Positions 31,490 through 43,230 are shown, counted from the first letter of the stretch. The stretch is 64,000 nt of DNA from Limnephilus marmoratus (GCA_917880885.1 OU862913.1:4526001-4590000), one strand, 5' to 3'. The notes: a model not told the origin generated them from the sequence alone. Numbers and translations: made by a program.

Positions 31490-32062
31490 CTCCACACAGG
31501 AGGCCCTGAGGAAAATAATTTCCCTCAGGGCCTATGTCATCTGGGATGCTGTGTGGAGGGTCTTTTTGAGGAGAGAAAGGAATGAACATTGGTCTTGAAG
31601 AGACCCATGTTGTAGGAAGGAGGAAACACAGAGGCCGGCAATCATTCCACAGCCGAGCTGTTGAACACAAGAACGAGTCGAAGAAATGACCCGTTCTCAT
31701 GTGACAAATGTCAACCGTGTACAATGTGTTTCCCGACTATGCACCGGTGCCGAAAGGATCAATGATGCTAGTTCCTCGGAGCATCTTCCATTGTAATACC
31801 GGTAGAACCAGGATAGCATTCCAACTCGACGCCTGTGCTCTAAAGATTGCAATCCGTCTTTTAAGATGGGAGAATCTATTAAACGGACCGCCCGTTTCTG
31901 CATAGAGTCGAGGGTATTTTTCAGGTATTTTGGAGCTCCAGACCAGAGGTGGCTGCCAAATTCAACCGTGGGGTGCACTTGTGATTTGTACAGGGTTAGC
32001 AGTTGTGTACTATTAAAGTATCTGCGGGCCTTGTACAGTACGCCCAGTTTTTGATCGAGCAC
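31490..32062 (-). pseudogene. LINE F 3' portion with intact terminal hairpin
   Basis: The minus-strand frame 32062-31697 reads LDQKLGVLYKARRYF, LYKSQVHPTVEFGSHLWSGAPKYL, MQKRAVRLID and WFYRYYNGRCSEELASLI, the C-terminal part of a LINE polymerase. A frameshift follows, then HMRTGHFFDSFLCSTARLWND. The 3' end (31490-31558) is a perfect two-part stem: 10-bp CTCCACACAG/CTGTGTGGAG outside and 11-bp AGGCCCTGAGG/CCTCAGGGCCT inside. 5'-truncated and broken. Confidence 0.75.
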
Positions 32063-32193
32063 TATTGGAATAATTAAATAATGGACTGAATACTAGAAAT
32101 AAAATATTGGACTGAATACTAGAATGTTTTTAAGTTAACTACTGTAGAGCGCACTTGAAGTGAAATAACACAAAACTTCGCTACACAAATGTC

Positions 32194-32753
32194 ATCCATT
32201 TATATATAAAAATGAATCCTTGTTTCCCTTGGTCACGCCATAACTTCAAAATGACTTTACCTATTTCATTCATTTTTTTTAAGTTTTCTTATACTTTTAG
32301 AAGGTTCTTACGGAAAGAAAAATTAAGAAAATTACGCAGAAAATGGGATAATTTCAGAAAACTTAACGACTATTTTAACTACGCACGTTTGACAGTTCGC
32401 GCGTTAGATGAAAATAAATTTAGCAGGCAGCTGTTTTTTTGTAACCAAAGAATTTTCATTGGATTTTTAAAATTATAGATATTTTAAATAGGTACCTATG
32501 TTAGGTACCAGATTTTATTGATTGTTTTTATAATATAGAAAAATGTTCTGGGACTAAATATATGGAACGCGGGAGGGGTTGGCGGGATGGGGGAGCGGAA
32601 GAGGGGAGAGGGTAGGCAGGGAAGGTGTACGGGGAATGCAAGAGGGTAAAGGGAAGCGGTAGGGGAACGGGGACGCACGGGAAAGGACATGCAGGGAGAA
32701 ACAATTTATTTCTTTGAATATTGCAGTGCAACGCATACCGGGAACCAGCTAGT
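32194..32753 (+). mobile_element. Helitron, non-autonomous (560 bp)
   Basis: Starts TCCATTTATATATAAAAATG after an A and ends CATACCGGGAACCAGCTAG before a T, giving the 5'-TC..CTAG-3' ends and A/T target of Helitrons. Interior words CCCTTGGTCACGCC, GAAAGAAAAATTAAGAAAATTACGC, GTTTGACAGTTCGCG and GGTACCTATGTTAGGTACC are shared with 55965-56752. A purine-rich tract at 32570-32700 follows. No Rep/helicase. Confidence 0.75.
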
Positions 32754-33154
32754 GTTATTATAATAATAATTATTTTAATCTAACACCTAAGTCCTATACC
32801 ACAAATCTTTACAAGTGGAGCGGAGACGAGATGTGTGTCCTGAGCAATATGATTAGTCAATTTTAGCACGTCTCTGTTTCACTATGCTCTGCTTTGCTTC
32901 AATGGAAACGCACTCTTAGATATGGGCACTTACGACAATTTATTGCAACCAAAGGTTCTACCTAAACCAAATGTATTTTGTAATTTGTATTTTGTATTTT
33001 GTATTTGAAATTTAAAAATGGTTAAAATACTGTATTTTGTATTTCAAATACACGACTTGAAAGTATTTTGTATTTCGTATTTTAAATACATGCGAAAAAG
33101 TATTTTGTAATTTGTATTTTAATTACAGTAATGCATGTATTTTGCCCAGCCCTG

Positions 33155-33230
33155 CCTCTATGGCAAAGGTGTTGGTTATCCAATAATGGTTCTCGGGGCG
33201 GCGGTACACATATCCGCCTCCCAGATGAAT
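33155..33230 (+). repeat. Right outer end of the long-TIR element split at 30853
   Basis: TATGGCAAAGGTGTTGGTTATCC, GGTTCTCGGGGCGGCGGTAC and CATATCCGCCTCCCAGAT complete the element interrupted by hAT copy 2. Confidence 0.65.
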
Positions 33231-34004
33231 ATTACCACCTAATCTAAACAAGTTAGCAATTAAAACCGAAAACCCAATTTAAGACTATTTATACAATGTA
33301 GACTTAAACCACCTGTACAATGTTGGAGTTCATTTTTACAAATTCCTTCAACCAATTAAACAATAATGATTGTCTCTTTCTGATATATTTTTATTTCACA
33401 CGACAAACAGAGACGGGTATAATTGGAGTGATGTTTCTAAAAATGGTAAATTCAATATTTTACCGGAAATGTCCCAGACGGAATCATCTAGTACCGGCAC
33501 GCAAATATTTAAGCATTGTAAAAAGATCATATGAAATGCAAAGTGTAAGCGAACGGGATGTAGTCCTTTCCATTAATAACTTAGAAATTGCTTATTATTG
33601 CTTGAATTGTCAAGTTACGCCAACGCCCATTTTCAACTTAAGTAAAGTAAAAAAGTAAAAGCGATATTAAGGAAGCTAGCGTGATTCAATTATTATGACA
33701 CTTCCCTTTTTATTAAAATGCAACTATTACCGATCCGCTACCAGTCCGTGGAATCTTCAGTTTGTAGGCACGGGGTAACGCTATGCGATGCGTGGCGGAG
33801 AGGGGGAGGGCTACAGATACTTTGCCGGAATTTGATAGAAATTATTTTATATTAAAAAAACTAGCAATGCAATATACAGTTTTAAAAACAGATCGATAAG
33901 CAAATAGTTTTTCTATGATTACCAAAATTATTGAGTATATGGTGTAAAAGACAACTGAGATACAGAGTAAAACTGTTCTTAGTGTAATTATATTACCCCG
34001 GTCT
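33231..34004. other. No gene seen
   Basis: An open frame at 33320-33658 has no recognisable domain; an acceptor-like CGACAAACAG at about 33407 precedes its more protein-like half, which is not enough to call an exon. Confidence 0.45.
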
Positions 34005-34440
34005 AAAAAACTATCGAAAGAAGCGAAGCTAGCCGTCCATAATGGAGTGCTGGTACCTACCCTAATGCTTCGCTGTGAGGCTCGGAACTGGTAGAGAAAT
34101 GATGAAAGTAGACCGAAATGAATAATAATGATCCGCACATAATGTAAGCCTGATGTAAGCGTAACGAGTAAGATTAAGAAAGAGATGCTTAGATTGGTTG
34201 GGCATGTAAAGCAAATGAACGAGAAAAATAGTGTAAGGAGAATATATGATGACGCAAATGTGAATGCTAGAAGAAGTCGGGGACGCCCGAGGAAGACATG
34301 GCACGACCAAGTGAATCAGATACTTGAGTCGAGCCATTTCAAGAGTCAGAATAATAAAAGAGCATGTATGAGACGAAGTATGCATGTGAACGAGGCAAGG
34401 AGTGTGTGCCAAGATCGAGTTGTTTGGCGGTCCGTCTCTA
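34005..34440 (+). pseudogene. LINE E 3' end (copy 3)
   Basis: Reads SEARLAVHNGVLVPT-like sequence, then frames MLRLVGHVKQMNEKNSV, RRSRGRPRKTWHDQVNQIL, ending CQDRVVWRS. Several frame changes; no function expected. Confidence 0.65.
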
Positions 34441-34905
34441 TTTGTAAATTGTAAAATATGATAGCAACTAAGTATAATAATAATTTAATAATGAGCAAAA
34501 TTAAGAAAGGGACCCTCAGATGGTTTGGGCACGTAGAGCGAATGAGCGAAGAAAGTAGTGTAAAAAGAATATATGATGCAAATGTGAATGGTAGAAGAAG
34601 TCGGGGACGCCCGAGGAAGACATGGCACGATCAAGTGAATCAGATACTTGAGACGGGCCATGTCAAAAGTCAGAATAATAGAAGAGTATGTATGAGACGA
34701 CCATCACGCCGTTTCCCCGCAGGGGTAGGCAGAGAGGACGGACCGCCAAACAACTCGGTCTTGGCACACACTCTTTGCCTCACTCACATTCATACATCGT
34801 CTCAAACATTCTCTTCTATTATTCTGACTTTTGACATGACCCGACTCAAGTATCTGATTCACTTGATCGTGCCATGTCTTCCTCGGGCGTCCTCGACTTC
34901 TTCTA
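34426..34905. repeat. Two LINE E ends in inverted (convergent) arrangement
   Basis: 34496-34700 encodes KIKKGTLRWFGHVERMSEESSV..WHDQVNQIL on the plus strand. At 34701 it switches to the inverse of the same LINE end (ACGCCGTTTCCCCGCAGGGG.. to GGGCGTCCTCGACTTCTTCT), forming a ~400-bp imperfect palindrome. The open frame 34458-34925 spans both by chance. The plus-strand half is duplicated directly at 35216-35490. Confidence 0.7.
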
Positions 34906-34992
34906 AGAGTATTATACTTACTTGAGGTGATTTTTCACAAAAACGGCGCTTTATAAATTATCCAATTATTATTATTATTATTATTATTATTA

Positions 34993-35220
34993 TAATTGCT
35001 CTTGAAAAGAGAAACTTCTTCGCGGCCTATTTCATACAAAATTTAGTTCTGGATTTACGGTTAAGATACCAAATTATTTCATTACAGAACTTCCTCTTCT
35101 TCCTTTCCCTAAAAAAAACCCTCCACACAGCATCCCCAAAGATGACAAAGACACTGAGGGATTTTTTATCAGGTGTGGTGCTAATGCGAGAAAAAATACA
35201 ATTTAACCAATTAATATTAT
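34993..35220. repeat. Inverse copy of 23272-23505
   Basis: Near-identical inverse duplicate as described for 23272; preceded by an (ATT)n run at 34968-34991. Confidence 0.75.
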
Positions 35221-35620
35221 TTGGCGGTCCGTCTCTATTTGTAAATTGTAAAATATGATAGCAACTAAGTATAATAATAATAATTTAATAATGAGCAAAA
35301 TTAAGAAAGGGACCCTCAGATGGTTTGGGCACGTAGAGCGAATGAGCGAAGAAAGTAGTGTAAAAAGAATATATGATGCAAATGTGAATGGTAGAAGAAG
35401 TCGGGGACGCCCGAGGAAGACATGGCACGATCAAGTGAATCAGATACTTGAGTCGGGCCGTGTCAAAAGTCAGAATAATAGAAGAGAATGTATGATACGA
35501 TGTATGAATGTGAGTGAGGCAAAGAGTGTGTGCCAAGACCGAGTTGTTTGGCGGTCCGTCCTCTCTGCCTACCCCTGCGGGAAACGGCGTGATGGTTAGT
35601 TAGTTAGTTTCTTTTAGATC
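35216..35620 (+). pseudogene. LINE E 3' end (copy 4)
   Basis: Starts TTTGGCGGTCCGTCTCTATTTG, then MIATKYNNNNLIMSKIKKG, TLRWFGHVERMSEESSV, WHDQVNQILESG and CQDRVVWRSVLSAYPCGK, with the common 3' end GATGGTTAGTTAGTT. The first ~275 bp are nearly identical to 34426-34700. Confidence 0.7.
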
Positions 35621-36276
35621 GATTTTATCCATATAGATCGGAGGTGACAACTTAAAGAAACGTACGAATCAATGAATAAAGTAAATTATGTAATATATTT
35701 CTAATAAGTTTATTCATAATTTTTCGAAAACACTAGTAAAACTAAGATAAAATAATTATGTAGCACATAAAAGAAACTACACCAATATGTATTTAAATAC
35801 CTAATTTTATTTATGATAATAATAAAATAAACCTTAACACAAAAAAAAAACAACCGTAAACACCAAATAAATAACAATATTAATTAGCAAATCATACTAC
35901 AATTTAAAAAAAACGCGCCAATAATCAAAAACGGCCGCTAGAAATGATAAATATGTGTGAATAATCAACAAGCAACATCCAAACTGTTCTGTCAACCTAC
36001 CTACATATGTGACTATATTGGTAACATTAAACTTGGCAACGTAGCTTGATGCGGTAAGTGTGTTCTTAAAATAGATCAAGGAATGCACGTTATTTTAAGA
36101 TATATTTTTTTAATAAATAAACATAATTTTTGATTACATATTATAGCTGACCATATTTTAAACAAAATTTAAAAGACAGCAAGTTGGTACTTCATCTACG
36201 TAAGTATATATTACATGCGAAAGAATGAGCAACTTAAGTGGCTTCTTCTAAGATGAGCCACAAAATGTGGTATGAC

Positions 36277-36326
<50 letters not shown>

Positions 36327-36384
36327 TATTTAAAGAAGCAAACACATTGTGACTTAACATTTTAAATAAATAAAAAGAAAATTC
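35621..36384. other. No gene seen; (TA)n run at 36280-36322
   Basis: AT-rich sequence between LINE E and the 3' end of LINE B. Confidence 0.5.
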
Positions 36385-39300
36385 ATTATTTATTTATTTA
36401 TTTGTTTTATTATACGCCCAGAGGGCTTTTACATAAATAAATAAAAGCAGTACATCTTTAACATGAGAAGGAAATAACATAAATAAAATTACAATAGAAA
36501 TAAAAAAGTACATTAGTTAAATAGAATAAGCAACAAAAACTTAAATTACAGTAAGATATAATAACGATAAGTTACGATAAAAAAATACATACATGATATA
36601 AAAATACAAATAACAAAAATTTTAAAGTAAGGTGATCAGAGGTTTACAAAATTGCAACATTAACCATGTCTACTAAAACGTAAGTATTAGTTTCGCAAAG
36701 TGGCAAACCGCTACATCGATGGTACCTCCAGTACCTCTGCAAGTTGCAGGGGTTCAGAACTCCAATTTGGATTTTAATATAATAGTGAAATTTTTTTTTT
36801 TTTAAATATAACTAAATAATACTACAGGTTATGATGGTTTATAAAACATATTACAATGATTTTACTAAGACATTACATTTAATTACATTAATAGGATAGG
36901 TAGAGATAGTTTAGCAAATTTGTCGATGAACGAGTAGTTTATTAAATTTACCAAAGAATTCCTTAGTGAGTACTTGTATCACGGATAAATTATTTCATTT
37001 TTAAATTGTGTCAGTGACATATTCCATACATCTATGTGCGAATACATATTGCCCAAGTGTTGGATTCTGTGTAGTGGTATATTGAATTGTGCCCTGGTCG
37101 TAGTATTACCACAGTAAAATGGTAGTACTGACCTTGTGTTTCTCGCCGCTCGCCGGCACATTAAAATTTATGAGCGCCAAGAATTCAGGGCTGTCAATTG
37201 TATTATGTAAGATTTTAAATAAAAAAAACTAAATCGAAAATATTTCTTCTATCACTCAAGTTCAATAGATTAGATAATCGCAATAGATAAGTGTAGTTCA
37301 ATTGTTCTTTTGGTATTTTTAGTTTACAATTTAAAAAGCTTAGGAATTTTTTTTTGTATTCTTTCTATTGTTTGAGAATGCACGTCATAGTGAGGAGACC
37401 ATACAGTTGAGTTATATTCAACCTGACTCCGCACTAGTGATGTGTATAGAAGTTTTAATGTTTTAATGTCGGTAAAATCTTTAGCCACTCTTAGTACAAA
37501 ACCTAACATTTTTCAACCCTTCTTTGAGATATTTTCAATGTGTGGTATGAAGCTAAGTTTCGTGTCGAAAGTAACACCTAAGTCATTAATTTCGGAAACA
37601 GATTCGAGAATGAAGTTATTGATTTTTTTTTAATTTTTTTTTTTAATTTGAATTTTATTTTAGTAATTTGTACATTTAAGTTTACAAATTTCTAATTGAT
37701 TATAATATTTCATATTGCAGTTTTTTTTAATTATAATATTTTAAATTCACAAAATTTTTTGAAATCACAAAATTTTTTGTTTTTGTTTTATGTAGCTCCT
37801 ACAATCCATCTTGAACTTTTCAATTGGTGAGGACTTAAGAGTTTCTGGTAGTGTGTTATATAACTTAATTCCTTTGTACAGCAGACTGTTTTGCGTATTC
37901 GCTTTGTCCTTTTTGTTTAATCTTATTTCCTTGCAAGTCCTTGTGTAATGTCTGTGAATGTCCTTATTGTATACGATTTTATTTGTGAAGTATTTTGGTA
38001 ACATGTTGTTTAATATTTTGTGAATAAATATCAACGTGTTCAAGGTCAGTATTTGTTTCACTGTTAACCAATTAAGTTCCTTTAACATTTTAATTATTTT
38101 TGAAAATCTATTTCTTCGGAGTATTATTCGCATTGCTCTGTTTTGGAGAATTTGAAATTTATTCTGTTCTCTTTCATTACAAAGGAAAAGGATACTTGAA
38201 GAGTAGTTGAAGTGTGGAGCAATAATTGAATTGTAAATGGTGATGGCGGTTTTTCTGGAAATTTTAGGCCGAATTCTTCCCAAAAAAGATATCTTTTTGC
38301 CAATTTTCTTGTGGGTATATTCGGCATGTCTATTGAAGTTTAGTTTGGAATCTAATATGACTCCTAAGTATTTCATTTCAGAAACATTTTCAATAATTTC
38401 ACCATCAATTTTAATTTTGCTTTCACTGGATGTCTTCTTATATCCAATCACCATACATTTTGTTTTTTTTTTGTATTTAATTTAAGCTTATTTATTTTTA
38501 GCCATCTTGGTACATCATCTAGTTCATTATTTAAAATATTTATTAGTTCTTCATAGTTATCTCCAATTAAGTATATAAGTGTATCATCGGCAAAAAGTCG
38601 TACTTTGCATTTTGAAAATATTTTCACCATGTCATTAATATAGAGTATGAACAATAGGGGTCCAAGGACCGATCCCTGCGGTACTCCTAATTTATTTTCC
38701 ATTGGTTTTGAGAATTGATTATTTATTTTTGTTACCTGTTTTCTGTCTTTCAAATACTCTTCTATTAATTTAATGGCTATAGATGAGAAACCAATTTCTT
38801 TAAGTTTTCTTATTAAGATTTCTCGATCTCGATTGTGTAATTAAAAAGAATTGGATTTTTTATTTTAAAGAATCTCATTGTTATGCATTTGTTAACATTA
38901 AGGTATAGCTTGTTATCGCTACACCACTCGACTAATTTGGATAAGTTTGCTGAGAGAATATAACAGTCGTCCAGGCTTCGAATTGCTTTATAAAGTTTCA
39001 AATCATCTGCGAACATAAGTACGTCGATATCTTTAAATATATTACAAATGTCATTCACAAAAAAGATAAATAATATAGGTCCGATATGGGAACCTTGCGG
39101 AACACCACTGGATGCAAAAAAAAACATATGATGATTCCCCATTTAATTTTACACTAAGTTTTCTGTTTGAAAGATAGCTTATAAACCAATGCAACATATT
39201 TCCACGAACTCCAGATTTAAACAGTTTTTCTACAAGAATAGCGTGACAAACCTTGTCGAACGCCTTGCTGAAGTCTGTGTAGATTGAGTCAACTTGAAGC

Positions 39301-40930
39301 TTCTTCGCCATTGCATTGGAAATGAAATTTTGATACAGAATGTGGTTAGTTAGTGTTGATTTGCCGGTTATAAAACCATGCTGTTCAGGACATATACTTT
39401 CTTTAAATGAGCTAGTTATTTTATCCAGAATCAGTTTTTCAAACAGTTTTGGAATTGTTGACAGTATGCATATAGGTCTATAATTAGTTACTTCGTTTTT
39501 ATCCCCTTTTTTGAAGATAGGTGTTATATAACTATGTTTCCATAGATCAGGAAATATACCTTTCGACAAAGAATGACTAAATAGTGTGTACAGGGGATAA
39601 GCGAGAACGGTGACACACTTCTGTAAGAGTAATGGTGGAATGTTGTCAGGACCGGCATTTTTATTGGGATCTAGAAGATTAATTTGTTTTATAATTTCGT
39701 TTAGTTCAATGTGCACATGTGACAGGTTTATATTGAAACTGGGAGTATAGTTAGGTAAGGAGAACTGATTGGGTTGACTTTTATCGTAAACGTTCTTGAA
39801 GAAGTCTGCAAAAAGATCGACAATATTTTTGATGCCATCAGCCTTTCTGTCTTCAAAATACATAGTATTTGGTATATCAGAGTCACCACTTCTTAATGTT
39901 TTACTGAATCGCCAAAAACGTTTTATATTATTAAAAATGTCATTCTCTGTCTGATTAATATAGTCGTTATAACACGCCCTTGATAGTTTATTACAATCAC
40001 TACTAATTTTAGAGAATTCTATATACAACTTCGATGTTCCGTGATCCTTATACAGTTTGTGAGCTGTTTTTTTACGTCTAATTAAATTAATCAAATCTTT
40101 ATTAAACCAGACTGGATATTTAGATTCCTTATATTGAGTGTAAGGAACAAAGCGATTTATATTATTACTGAGAATTAAGTAGAACTGTTCAGTATTATGA
40201 TTTAAATCATCACTATCTAAGAAAGACCAGTCAACCAATGCAAGAGAGTCACACATACCCGAATAATCTGCCTTTTTTAAGTTATAGCATGATCTCGTAC
40301 ACTTCAGAGTTTTTTCGCCAAAGTTTGTTATACAAATATTTAGTGGAGGATGATGGACGTCAGGGGGTATGACAACTTCTATGGCCTTACTCACTTTGAT
40401 ACATTGAGAATTGAAGAATACGAGACCCAAAATACGATTGTTAATATTTCTGACAAGATTATGTTGAGTTAAGTTTAAATATATTGACATGTCGAGTATT
40501 ACTCTTTCACTTTCCGAGATAGTTGTATTACAAGTATTCGACAATTCGGGGTCGTGCAAATTCCAATTTACATTTGGAAGATTGTAATCACCCACTGCTA
40601 TAAATTTGGCATCAGGATATTTTGTTTTAATTATTTCTACGTCCTCATAATGGTTTTTGAAGACAATGTTGGCCGAGGGGGGTATGTATACAGAACTAAT
40701 TATTATTTTCTCACTTTTACATTTCACCAATATAAACAATTGTTCAACGTTACTGTTTTTTGTGTTTAATTTCCTTGAAGTAAATTTATTTTTAATTGCG
40801 ACGAGGACACCGCCTCCTCTTGATTTAGAACTTGTAGCAAGATTTCTGTCATTCCTGTAAACATTATATGATGATAATCCTAGTTCGGAAGAGTTGATGG
40901 ACGGATCTAACCACGTTTCAGTCATTATTT
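36385..40930 (-). pseudogene. LINE B: endonuclease + reverse transcriptase, 5'-truncated, frameshifted, split by LINE C
   Basis: The minus-strand frame 40925-39051 (624 codons) carries the AP-endonuclease (MTETWLDPSINSSELG, VGDYNLPNVNW, DVHHPPLNI) and the first RT blocks (NAGPDNIPPLLLQKC, HSYITPIFKKGDKNEVTNYRPI, QHGFITGKST, YTDFSKAFDKV). At an A-run near 39117-39125 it shifts frame into 39142-38813, which has SSGVPQGSHIGPILFIFFVNDI and the catalytic box FADDLK. After LINE C (37625-38830) it resumes at INNFILESVSEINDLG, then MLGFVLRVAKDFTD and the C-terminus down to 36979. The 3' end is (AAAT)n near 36385. The endonuclease N-terminus is missing. CR1/Jockey-like. Confidence 0.8.
37625..38830 (-). 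pseudogene. LINE C inserted in LINE B (5'-truncated)
   Basis: Minus-strand frames: 38753-38448 with VTKINNQFSKPMENKLGVPQ, GSVLGPLLFILYINDM and FADDTLIYL (RT palm, catalytic DD present), then after a one-base slip at an A/T run 38454-37765 with MKYLGVILDSKLNF, ISRKTAITIYNSIIAPHFNY and YTRTCKEIRLNKK (thumb and C-terminus). An A-rich 3' tail ends at 37625. The host LINE B codons flank it directly, and AATC at both junctions may be a short target duplication. The 5' two-thirds is absent. Confidence 0.8.
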
Positions 40931-41570
40931 ATGCATTAAACTGCTTACTCGTTAATACGAAATATTTTTTATTCAAACAGTTAGATTTAGCTTTATTATT
41001 ACGAAAAGTGAGTATTTATGTCGGGGGAGTCCAAAACACATGCAAAAAATATACATCTAACATTTTAATTTAGTTAAAATTATTTCGCTCAAGCGGTTAC
41101 GCCATTGTTTATTCATCGTTTTTATTTTAACATTTCAAAGACATTTCATCAATGCTGCCAATCATAGAATAATATTTTTGTGTAAAACAAAGTGAATGCA
41201 TTATTGACAAGTTTGTACCTGTATTTATAACAGTAGAACATGAAAAGAAATGTATTAAAATAATTACACAAAGCCGCTAGACAAACCCGGCTTTGCCAAA
41301 CAAACCATTCGAAACCTGGGATGTTTTTTAAAATTATGATGAAATGAGAGTTTATTTTAGAGAATTTATTTTATAAGATTGGTACTTCCGACAAATGTCA
41401 CATTTGATTGGCTATCTTAATTTTTAAAATTTATTTCCTTCCAAAAAATAATAATGACCGTTTTATAATATTATATTCTTATCCAATATTTTAAACCCGC
41501 TTAGTTACTGCAAATAGCTTATCAGCAGGATCTTTGGTAAACTAATGAATCAATCCAACAATAAATACAA
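40931..41570. other. No gene seen; 5' flank of zinc-finger copy 3 begins near 41495
   Basis: From about 41495 (CCCGCTTAGTTACTGCAAATAGCTTATC) the sequence matches the inverse of 61035-61100 upstream of copy 4. Confidence 0.5.
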
Positions 41571-41671
41571 GTATAAATCATATAATATCATTAATAGTAC
41601 CGACCCACAACGAATTTTAAATGTAATACGTCATTACTCATATTATCAATGATTTGTTTCTGTTATTCCAG

Positions 41672-42633
41672 GTACCAGTAATGTGGACACTGTACCCATC
41701 AAGGCAAAACCAGGATCCAGAGAAGAAGACGGAGAGAGTATCCCTTACACGGAAATAGACATAGACCTGACAGATGTAAAAAAAGAATGCTTAGAGCACT
41801 CTAAAAGTACTGCAGAGACTGCTGCAGGTAATATAGATTTTTGTTTGTTTTAATTTTCTTCAATAATTTTCTCGTTTCATTATAGACATATGCTAATCGA
41901 ACTTTATCCTCAATCTTTTTCAGACATTATAACGGACTTGAATGTACTGATGCAGCCTGGAGAAGAATCTCAGTCATGTTTCCATTGTAACCGCTCATTC
42001 TCAAACAAATCACGTTTAAGAAGGCACTTACGCACTCACACAGGACATAAACCTTTTTTATGTACCCATTGTAGCTACTCCTGCTCAGACAAATCAAGTT
42101 TAACGAAGCACTTATTCACCCATTCTGGAGAAAAGCCTCACTCATGTCCACATTGTAACTACTCCTGCTCAAAAAAATCAGATTTAACCAGGCACTTACG
42201 CACCCATTCTGGAGAAAAGCCTCACTCATGTCCACATTGTAACTACTCCTGCTCAAGAAAATGTACTTTAACAAGGCATTTACGCACCCATTCTGGAGAA
42301 AAACCTTTTTTATGTTCACATTGTAACAACTCCTGGTCAAACAAATCACATTTAACAGTGCACTTACGCACCCATACTGGAGAAAAACCTTTTACATGTT
42401 CCTATTGTAATTACTCCTCTTCAGGTAAAAATAATTTAACAAGGCACTTACGCATTCATACTGGAGAAAAATCTTTTTCATGTTCCCGTTGTAACTACTC
42501 CTGCTCTGTCAAATCACAATTATCGGTGCACTTACGCACCCATATTAGAGAAAAACCATTTTCATGTCCCTATTGTAACTACTCTTTCTTTTTCAAACCA
42601 CAATTAACGGTGCACTTACGCACCCATACTTGA
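41672..42633 (+). CDS. C2H2 zinc-finger protein, family copy 3 (eight fingers; start exon not found)
   Basis: The 156-nt acidic exon 41672-41827 (acceptor TTATTCCAG, donor GCAG|GTAATA, phase 1 on both sides) encodes TSNVDTVPIKAKPGSREEDG..DLTDVKKECLEHS. A second exon from 41934 (acceptor CTTTTTCAG) reads DIITDLNVLMQPGEESQS and then eight fingers with THTGEKP/THSGEKP linkers, to TGA at 42631-42633 in the linker after finger 8. Finger helices differ mainly at the DNA-contacting -1, 3 and 6 positions (NKSRLRR, DKSSLTK, KKSDLTR, RKCTLTR, NKSHLTV). Likely a nuclear DNA-binding factor; target unknown. The first SUMO-like site IKxE seen in copies 2 and 4 is IKAK here; VKKE is kept. Confidence 0.82.
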
Positions 42634-42720
42634 GAAAAGCCTCATTCATGTCCCCATTGTAACTATTCCTTCTCGATAAAATCAAGTTTAACAACGCACT
42701 TACGCATCCTTACTGGATAA
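42634..42720 (+). pseudogene. In-frame extra finger after the stop of copy 3
   Basis: Directly after the TGA the frame stays open through EKPHSCPHCNYSFSIKSSL, with the last zinc ligand changed (HLRIL), then ends at GGA-TAA (42718-42720). The same finger type (NYSFSIKS) and stop position follow the stop of copy 1. Confidence 0.65.
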
Positions 42721-42889
42721 TAATATTATATCTTTAATGAACGAAATTTGCGTGATTATAATTGTCAATAACTTCATTTCATCGGGGTAGTGGACTTTTT
42801 TATATTTTAAAACACTTTTTAATATGGAGTAGTTTTTATTTTCAATCACTTTGACTTTACAACAATGAAATCAACACTTTATAAATTAT

Positions 42890-43230
42890 TTTGGCCCGGA
42901 CCCCGCCTGGGGCAATAAGGTAACTGTACCCTAGGGATCGATTAATGCGAGGGAGAAAAGTATTTTGAACAACACCCTTTTTATACTATTAAAAAATATA
43001 AAATACCCGTCTTCAGGCTTATGACAACAGACAATAATAATAAAGATGGCGGTCGGCACCTACTGAGTCACGTGGCCTATTCTAGGTAGTTAGTAACACT
43101 AGCTTCAATAAAAATCACCCAGATGTCTCTAGTATTCATTATTTCTTAATTACCTGATCAAGATTAAATCAATGATTATCTACAGCAATCATCCCTTAGA
43201 TGTCACTATTCTTAACACTCCCCCCCGAAA
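42890..43230 (-). mobile_element. Possible copia-like solo LTR with polypurine tract
   Basis: On the minus strand a TTTCGGGGGGGAG tract (43218-43232) is followed by TGTTAAGAATAGTGACATCT at 43217, the usual junction of a polypurine tract and a copia LTR. Downstream, TATAAAAAGGGTG (about 42978-42990) could be its TATA region. The far end and a target duplication were not found. Confidence 0.4.

Larger units (their letters stand above)
30854..33154 (-). mobile_element. hAT-like transposon, CAGGGCTGGGCA family (copy 2, 2301 bp)
   Basis: Same terminal repeat and subterminal AAATACAAAATAC words as copy 1 at 16913, in inverse orientation. It carries the region with CACTCTTAGATATGGGCACTTA also found inverted in copy 1. 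Flanks CCTATGGC (left) and CCTCTATGGC (right) look like an 8-bp duplication with a 2-bp insertion, within a long-TIR element. It hosts three further insertions: a MITE (31155), LINE F (31490) and a Helitron (32194). Confidence 0.8.

Noticed and set aside
37765..39142. A single chimeric reverse transcriptase with two active-site boxes
   Set aside because: LINE B codons resume after the second polymerase and its A-rich tail, so this is a nested insertion.
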